64,000 bases of DNA from assembly GCF_000737695.1 (NCBI RefSeq), contig NZ_JPRM01000028.1:1-64000 (forward strand), in the 5' to 3' direction. This document shows, piece by piece, positions 60,434 through 64,000 of the stretch. The notes beneath the pieces are model-generated. The model ran no database searches, was not told where the DNA came from, and saw only the letters and a list, made by a program, of their open reading frames with translations. A program made the position numbers and the translations under genes. The stretch comes from Flavobacterium hydatis. GTDB taxonomy: Bacteria > Bacteroidota > Bacteroidia > Flavobacteriales > Flavobacteriaceae. Positions within the stretch are counted from its first letter, which is position 1. Every line of letters begins with the position of its first letter.

Positions 60434-60910
60434 TTATTTTTCAATTAAATTAGACTCGAATGTTTCGTCCCAGTCCAGAGATTTTATGGCAGAAATCAGA
60501 TTGTCTTCATTTACATACACGCGAAGTTCTTTATTGGCTACTTTTTTTTCATATAAAGCTCTATATCTGTAAATGGTTTCGTGTTTGGTTTTGTAAACGC
60601 CATCTAGTTTAAGATCTTTAAAAGCTCCGTACCATTGTCGGAATTTCTGACATGTTTTTGTCAATCGTTCTTCTGTTGTATTTGCCATAACCGATGGCGT
60701 AACTTCAGTTTCGTTAAAAGGTTTGAATTTAGAGGTATTACAAGTCAATAAAACTCGTTTTCCTAATTCGTAGGCCTTTTTTTGTTGGCTATTATCTACT
60801 TCTGTAGGTAAAACTTTTGATATTTTTAAATCCTCCGTTTTGTTCCCACCTGTTTTTGATTTACAACCAATCAACAGAAGCAAACTTAGAATAAATAGTA
60901 CTTTTTTCAT
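60434..60910 (-). CDS. Putative lipoprotein of unknown function
   Basis: The 158-residue protein starts with a lipoprotein signal (VLFILSLLLLIGC, C16). The mature part has conserved-looking cysteines (LLTCNTSKF, LTKTCQKFRQWYG). No family is recognised. It follows the M23 peptidase gene after 6 bases and precedes the secreted protein gene by 6 bases, forming a three-gene unit of envelope proteins. Confidence 0.6.
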   Translation of the reverse strand: MKKVLFILSLLLLIGCKSKTGGNKTEDLKISKVLPTEVDNSQQKKAYELGKRVLLTCNTSKFKPFNETEVTPSVMANTTEERLTKTCQKFRQWYGAFKDLKLDGVYKTKHETIYRYRALYEKKVANKELRVYVNEDNLISAIKSLDWDETFESNLIEK

Positions 60911-60916
60911 CGTTCT

Positions 60917-61594
60917 TTATGTTATTTTTAATACTAAATTGGGATTTGGGCAGTTATTAGCATAATAATCTACGTCGATTTTACTGCAAACACCTGGATA
61001 ATCGCCAAAATTGTCTCCAATATTTTTTATAATCTGAAAATGTAAGTGCGGTGCATAATCTCCATTTACAGTTGATTCTCCTAAAGTGCCCAAAAGTTGT
61101 TCTTGGATAAAAACGTCTCCAATTTTAAGATTCTCTATGCTTTCTAACGATAAATGCCCGTATAAAGTATAGAAAATATGATTTTCGATAGTATGTCTCA
61201 GGATGATTGTTGGGCCATAATCACCCAAACCAATATTGTTTTTAAAGCTATGCACTATTCCACTAAACGCTGCCAATACTGGAGTTGAGGCTTTTATCCA
61301 TAAATCGAGACCAATGTGGATATTGCGTTCTGGTGCGGAAGAATTATTGAAATTTTCGCTTCGTTTATATAAGTTTCGTTCTTCTAGATATCCGCCAAAA
61401 GCCACTTTTGCATTGGCTTGAGCTAATAAATTATCGATATAAATCTCAAAATCGGTAGCGGTTTGCGGTTTGTTATTTGTTAATTCCTGATTTGAAACCG
61501 ATAAATCCAAAGGCATATAATGAGCATAATCGATTGTAGCATCGATTACTTTTACAGGAGCTAAATTTTTTAAAATAGTTTCTAGTGTGGCCAT
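60917..61594 (-). CDS. M23 family peptidase
   Basis: The 225-residue protein has the LytM/M23 zinc site: IHIGLDLWI (H-x3-D), then TLYGHLS and PHLHFQI (H-x-H). These match lysostaphin-like peptidoglycan endopeptidases. No signal peptide is visible at the start, so the protein may be cytoplasmic, exported another way, or act on a different peptide. It heads a three-gene unit with a lipoprotein and a secreted protein. Confidence 0.82.
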   Translation of the reverse strand: MATLETILKNLAPVKVIDATIDYAHYMPLDLSVSNQELTNNKPQTATDFEIYIDNLLAQANAKVAFGGYLEERNLYKRSENFNNSSAPERNIHIGLDLWIKASTPVLAAFSGIVHSFKNNIGLGDYGPTIILRHTIENHIFYTLYGHLSLESIENLKIGDVFIQEQLLGTLGESTVNGDYAPHLHFQIIKNIGDNFGDYPGVCSKIDVDYYANNCPNPNLVLKIT

Positions 61595-61668
61595 ATATTT
61601 TTATTTTTTTTTAACCCGTTGGGTGTAATTATTTCGTTTATTCCGCTCGGGTCATAAAAGTTTCATTT

Positions 61669-61805
61669 AACACATAGGAACATAGATTTTGAAACTCTCT
61701 AAAAGGCGTTTCACTTGTTTAAAATACACAAAGCTTGCTATGAGAAAGAAATGTATTTCTTTTTTGCTCCCTTTTTTATACATGAAATCTATGTTTCTAT
61801 GTGTT
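61669..61805. repeat. 137-bp palindromic dispersed element, copy 2
   Basis: It begins AACACATAGGAACATAG and ends CTATGTTTCTATGTGTT. Its reverse complement aligns along its full length with 41-177, including the central GAAATACATTTCTT and CTTTGTG segments. Both copies are 137 bases. Confidence 0.75.
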
Positions 61806-61852
61806 AAAACTAATTGCGCCAACGTTTTTTAAATATTCTATCTAAAAAGTTT

Positions 61853-61980
61853 GCAAAAGGAACGCGGATTAAAAACGGATTTTCTCCCGTATCGAAACTT
61901 CGGAATTGAGATTATTTTTAAAAATCCGTTTTAATCCGTGTTTTCGCTTTAGCGAATCTGCTTAATCAGCGTTCCTTTGC
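61853..61980. repeat. CGGATTAAAACGG-type palindrome
   Basis: GCAAAAGGAACGC at the left and GCGTTCCTTTGC at the right are near-perfect inverted arms. Inside are ATCCGTTTTAATCCGTG and AATCTGCTTAATCAGCG units related to the repeats that flank the SUKH gene. Confidence 0.7.
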
Positions 61981-62013
61981 AGGCAATAAATAATTCGTTA
62001 AAGGAAATTACCG

Positions 62014-62679
62014 TTAAGCTAGTTTTTCGATAATGATCAATTCATTGTGCTCTTCGATTCGAGGGAGCATTTTTACGGTATGTTGATTATAGTTTATTTC
62101 AGAAACATATTTTTGGTTTCTGATATTATGCTTTTCATCCAGAATCATAGTATTGAAAAGTACAAAGCCATTATTTTTTAAAAGACCACAAACTCTATTA
62201 CTAAAGAAACTTTCAAATAAAAAATTTGGCATCGTAGTATCTTCAAAAACATCGATTATTATCAGGTCATATTTTTTATTCGTTTTTAAAACAAATTCAA
62301 AGGCATCATCAATAATAACTTCGAGTTGTTTTATTTTATTTAATTTAAAATATTTATTAGCTACCTGAATCATTTCGGGATCAATTTCGACTCCAGTAAT
62401 TTTGCCTTTGTATTTTATTTCATCGACCAGTGTTTTTATAACACTTCCTCCGGCAACGCCAAGAAGCAATATGTGTTTCATAGAAGTTATCTTTTCGAAA
62501 CCAATATTTTTTAAACCATATCTCAGGATCCGTTGCAAACTTCCGTAAGAGTAATTAGTGTTTTCGGAATCTAGGACTAATTCTCCGTTTGCCCAAGTAA
62601 CTTCGATTGCTTTACTGCGTGCAGATTTTTTTTCAAATATTTTTATAGGAACAAGGTAACTGAACATTTTCTTAATCAT
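62014..62679 (-). CDS. Spermidine-synthase-like methyltransferase-fold protein
   Basis: The 221-residue protein has the Rossmann-like fold of spermidine synthases: ILLLGVAGGSVIKTL (glycine loop), GVEIDPEMIQVANKYF, LEVIIDDAFEFVL, DLIIIDVFEDTTMP and LKNNGFVLFNTM. It lacks the N-terminal beta domain of true spermidine synthases, and the substrate is unknown. A TAAATTTG -7 box lies at 62696-62703, and the gene is divergent from the acyltransferase. Confidence 0.82.
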   Translation of the reverse strand: MIKKMFSYLVPIKIFEKKSARSKAIEVTWANGELVLDSENTNYSYGSLQRILRYGLKNIGFEKITSMKHILLLGVAGGSVIKTLVDEIKYKGKITGVEIDPEMIQVANKYFKLNKIKQLEVIIDDAFEFVLKTNKKYDLIIIDVFEDTTMPNFLFESFFSNRVCGLLKNNGFVLFNTMILDEKHNIRNQKYVSEINYNQHTVKMLPRIEEHNELIIIEKLA

Positions 62680-62695
62680 TCGTATGCGTTTTTAC

Positions 62696-62703
62696 CAAAT
62701 TTA
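62696..62703 (-). promoter_or_regulatory. -7 box for spermidine-synthase-like gene
   Basis: The coding strand reads TAAATTTG, matching TAnnTTTG, 16 bases before the start codon at 62679. Confidence 0.4.
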
Positions 62704-62741
62704 AGATTTAAATTATTTATTTTGCAGGTTAAAATAAAATA

Positions 62742-63293
62742 ATGAAGAAACAATTATATAAATTCATCTTTCTGAAGTTGATGGGATGGAAAATTGTAGG
62801 GATTGAAAATGCTGAGGTTAAAAAATGTGTGCTGATGGTAATGCCGCATACAAGTAACCATGATTTTTATTTAGGAATTTTTACCCGAGGTATTTCCGGA
62901 TTAGAAATGAATTGGGTTGGAAAGAAAGAATTATTCAGATTTCCTTTTGGATATTATTTTAGAAGTGCAGGAGGAGAGCCGTTGGATAGATCAGGAGGTT
63001 TGAATAAAGTAGATTCGATTGCTGCTATTTTTGATAGGAAAGAAATTTTTAGATTGGCGGTTGCTCCCGAAGGAACTCGTAAAAAAGTTTCGGAGGTTAG
63101 AACAGGATTTTATTATATTGCTCTAAAAGCAAACGTGCCTATTGTTCCTGTGGCTTTTGATTGGGGCAAAAAAGAGGTTAATCTCGGAAAACCATTTTAT
63201 CCGACAGGAAATTATGAAGAAGATATGGAAATTTTAAAACAGCATTATAAAGGCGTAGTGGGGAAAATTCCAGAAAACGGATTTCAATTATAA
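62742..63293 (+). CDS. 1-Acyl-sn-glycerol-3-phosphate acyltransferase-like
   Basis: The 183-residue protein has the acyltransferase motif HTSNHD (H36 and D41, H-x4-D), the GGEPLDRSGG segment, the APEGTRKK glycerophosphate motif, and VPIVPVAFDWGKKEV. It has no long membrane helix at the start. Bacterial PlsC-like proteins acylate lysophosphatidic acid or related lipids. The position is divergent from the methyltransferase gene. Confidence 0.85.
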   Translation: MKKQLYKFIFLKLMGWKIVGIENAEVKKCVLMVMPHTSNHDFYLGIFTRGISGLEMNWVGKKELFRFPFGYYFRSAGGEPLDRSGGLNKVDSIAAIFDRKEIFRLAVAPEGTRKKVSEVRTGFYYIALKANVPIVPVAFDWGKKEVNLGKPFYPTGNYEEDMEILKQHYKGVVGKIPENGFQL

Positions 63294-63330
63294 AAAAAAT
63301 GTTCTAAGAGTTTTATTTTAGAATATAAAA

Positions 63331-63373
63331 AAAAGCACAATTTTCTTTAGAGGTATAGGAAATTGTGTTTTTT
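63331..63373. terminator. Bidirectional terminator
   Basis: AAAGCACAATTT(T)C pairs with GAAATTGTGTTT across a loop of about 14 bases, with A- and T-tracts outside. It lies between convergent genes. Confidence 0.7.
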
Positions 63374-63394
63374 TATTTACTGGCAAGTCTTGAA

Positions 63395-63994
63395 TTATTT
63401 AGTGCATTTAGGTAATGAGCATCCATAAGCTTTAAGAGCCAAAGCATCAAAAGAAGGTTTGTTGTTTTGGTTTAATAAAGAATCAATTGCCATTTGTGCA
63501 TAATTAGTATTGGCATCGGTACAATATCTTGTCTTGTTATAATTTCCTCGATAATATAAATTTTGGGAAGCATCAATAAGAATTGCTTGAGGTGTAGAGA
63601 ACACACCGCATTTATCGGCAATCGCACTATCAAAGAAAACAGGAACCTTAGAATCAAATTTATTTTGAATCTCTTCTGTAGTGAAATTTTTCACTTTGTT
63701 TACAACTACGATATTGAAATTAATCTTATCACCATATTTTTTTATTAGCGTACTTACATGTGGCACGTTAAAACGGGAACATGGACAATCGGGATTAAAA
63801 AAGTGAATGAAAACAGGTTTGTTTTTTGTAGCAAACTGCTTTCCTAGATTGATGTGAGTACCGATAGCAACATCATGATAATTTTTTGGGACAGGCGTAG
63901 GGAGGCTGTACTTATATTCATTTTGCCAGAACAAAACTAAGATAGCACCGAAAAGAAATGAAAACCACACGGCAAGAAGAATTTTTTTCCTCAT
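63395..63994 (-). CDS. Membrane-anchored thioredoxin-like redox protein with CPC motif
   Basis: The 199-residue protein has an N-terminal membrane anchor or signal (ILLAVWFSFLFGAILVLFW) and a thioredoxin/AhpC-like fold with FFNPDCPCSRF (C70 and C72, a C-x-C pair) and CGVFSTPQAILID. It ends YGCSLPKCTK with two further cysteines. Possible roles are periplasmic thiol exchange or haem/copper metallation, as in Sco-like proteins. The full gene lies within the window, 6 bases from its end. Confidence 0.75.
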   Translation of the reverse strand: MRKKILLAVWFSFLFGAILVLFWQNEYKYSLPTPVPKNYHDVAIGTHINLGKQFATKNKPVFIHFFNPDCPCSRFNVPHVSTLIKKYGDKINFNIVVVNKVKNFTTEEIQNKFDSKVPVFFDSAIADKCGVFSTPQAILIDASQNLYYRGNYNKTRYCTDANTNYAQMAIDSLLNQNNKPSFDALALKAYGCSLPKCTK

Positions 63995-64000
63995 AAGCTG

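Larger units (their letters stand above)
61595..62013. other. Intergenic region holding two repeat elements
   Basis: This 419-bp gap contains the 137-bp palindromic element copy 2 (61669-61805) and a CGGATT-type palindrome (61853-61980). No gene is seen. Confidence 0.6.

Noticed and set aside
1..64000. tRNA or rRNA genes
   Set aside because: No cloverleaf-like or rRNA-like sequence was recognised in any intergenic region, though a tRNAscan run would be decisive.

Overview
The window is chromosomal DNA from a member of the Bacteroidota, almost certainly a Flavobacterium or close relative. The signs are low GC, Bacteroidetes-type -7 boxes (TAnnTTTG) upstream of many genes, weak Shine-Dalgarno signals, and typical gene families: fused CcsBA, DUF2911, DUF1684, DUF2853, a TonB receptor with a carboxypeptidase-like N-terminal domain, menaquinone genes, SelO and a YpdA-type bacillithiol reductase. 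I see no tRNA, rRNA, CRISPR array, prophage or intact insertion sequence.

Layout. 0.2-8.2 kb: MFS transporter, DUF1684, TatD, TcdA, a HAD phosphatase, DUF2911, a DoxX-like protein, a Crp/Fnr regulator and small unknown proteins. 8.5-12.9 kb: an operon of a large PIG-L deacetylase, an unannotated 35-residue membrane microprotein and a sodium:solute symporter. 13-20.5 kb: a His/Asp-tailed secreted protein, a POTRA/beta-barrel outer-membrane protein, an AI-2E-type permease, a small MscS, Maf, a UbiA-family prenyltransferase, KdsC and a DUF2520 protein. 20.7-24.5 kb: four tandem, translationally coupled, mosaic surface proteins. 24.6-27.9 kb: CcsBA cytochrome c assembly protein with a His-rich insert. 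28.3-30.9 kb: arsenic operon (ArsR, DUF6428, ArsC-type phosphatase, ACR3). 31.4-34.1 kb: an orphan SUKH-type protein between inverted repeats, a DoxX protein, and an ECF sigma/anti-sigma pair. 34.7-41.6 kb: TonB receptor, glutathione peroxidase, Crp/Fnr, isochorismatase-like hydrolase, prolyl aminopeptidase-like hydrolase, GNAT and a thioredoxin-like protein. 41.7-50.8 kb: menD, DUF2853, cvfB-like, menB, menA, a metallo-hydrolase, a TPR protein and menC. 50.9-64 kb: OmpA and helix-hairpin-helix proteins, CYTH, a frameshifted ypdA, SelO, MsrA, a class V aminotransferase, small operons of unknown proteins, M23 peptidase, spermidine-synthase-like methyltransferase, acyltransferase and a redox protein.

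The most unusual content lies between the genes. At least six dispersed repeat families occur: a 137-bp palindromic element present in inverted copies at both ends of the window; a 77-90-bp element with a conserved frame around a hairpin whose two arms change together (three copies); a composite gene leader with a GC-rich hairpin (two copies); AAGGTACTAAGGTTC-type repeats that supply the C-termini of two proteins; CGGATTAAAACGG-type repeats that flank the SUKH gene; and CCATATAAGT palindromes. Upstream of the TonB receptor, two hairpins share an identical GGGGGATA loop on different but paired stems, which suggests a structured RNA or a duplicated protein-binding site.
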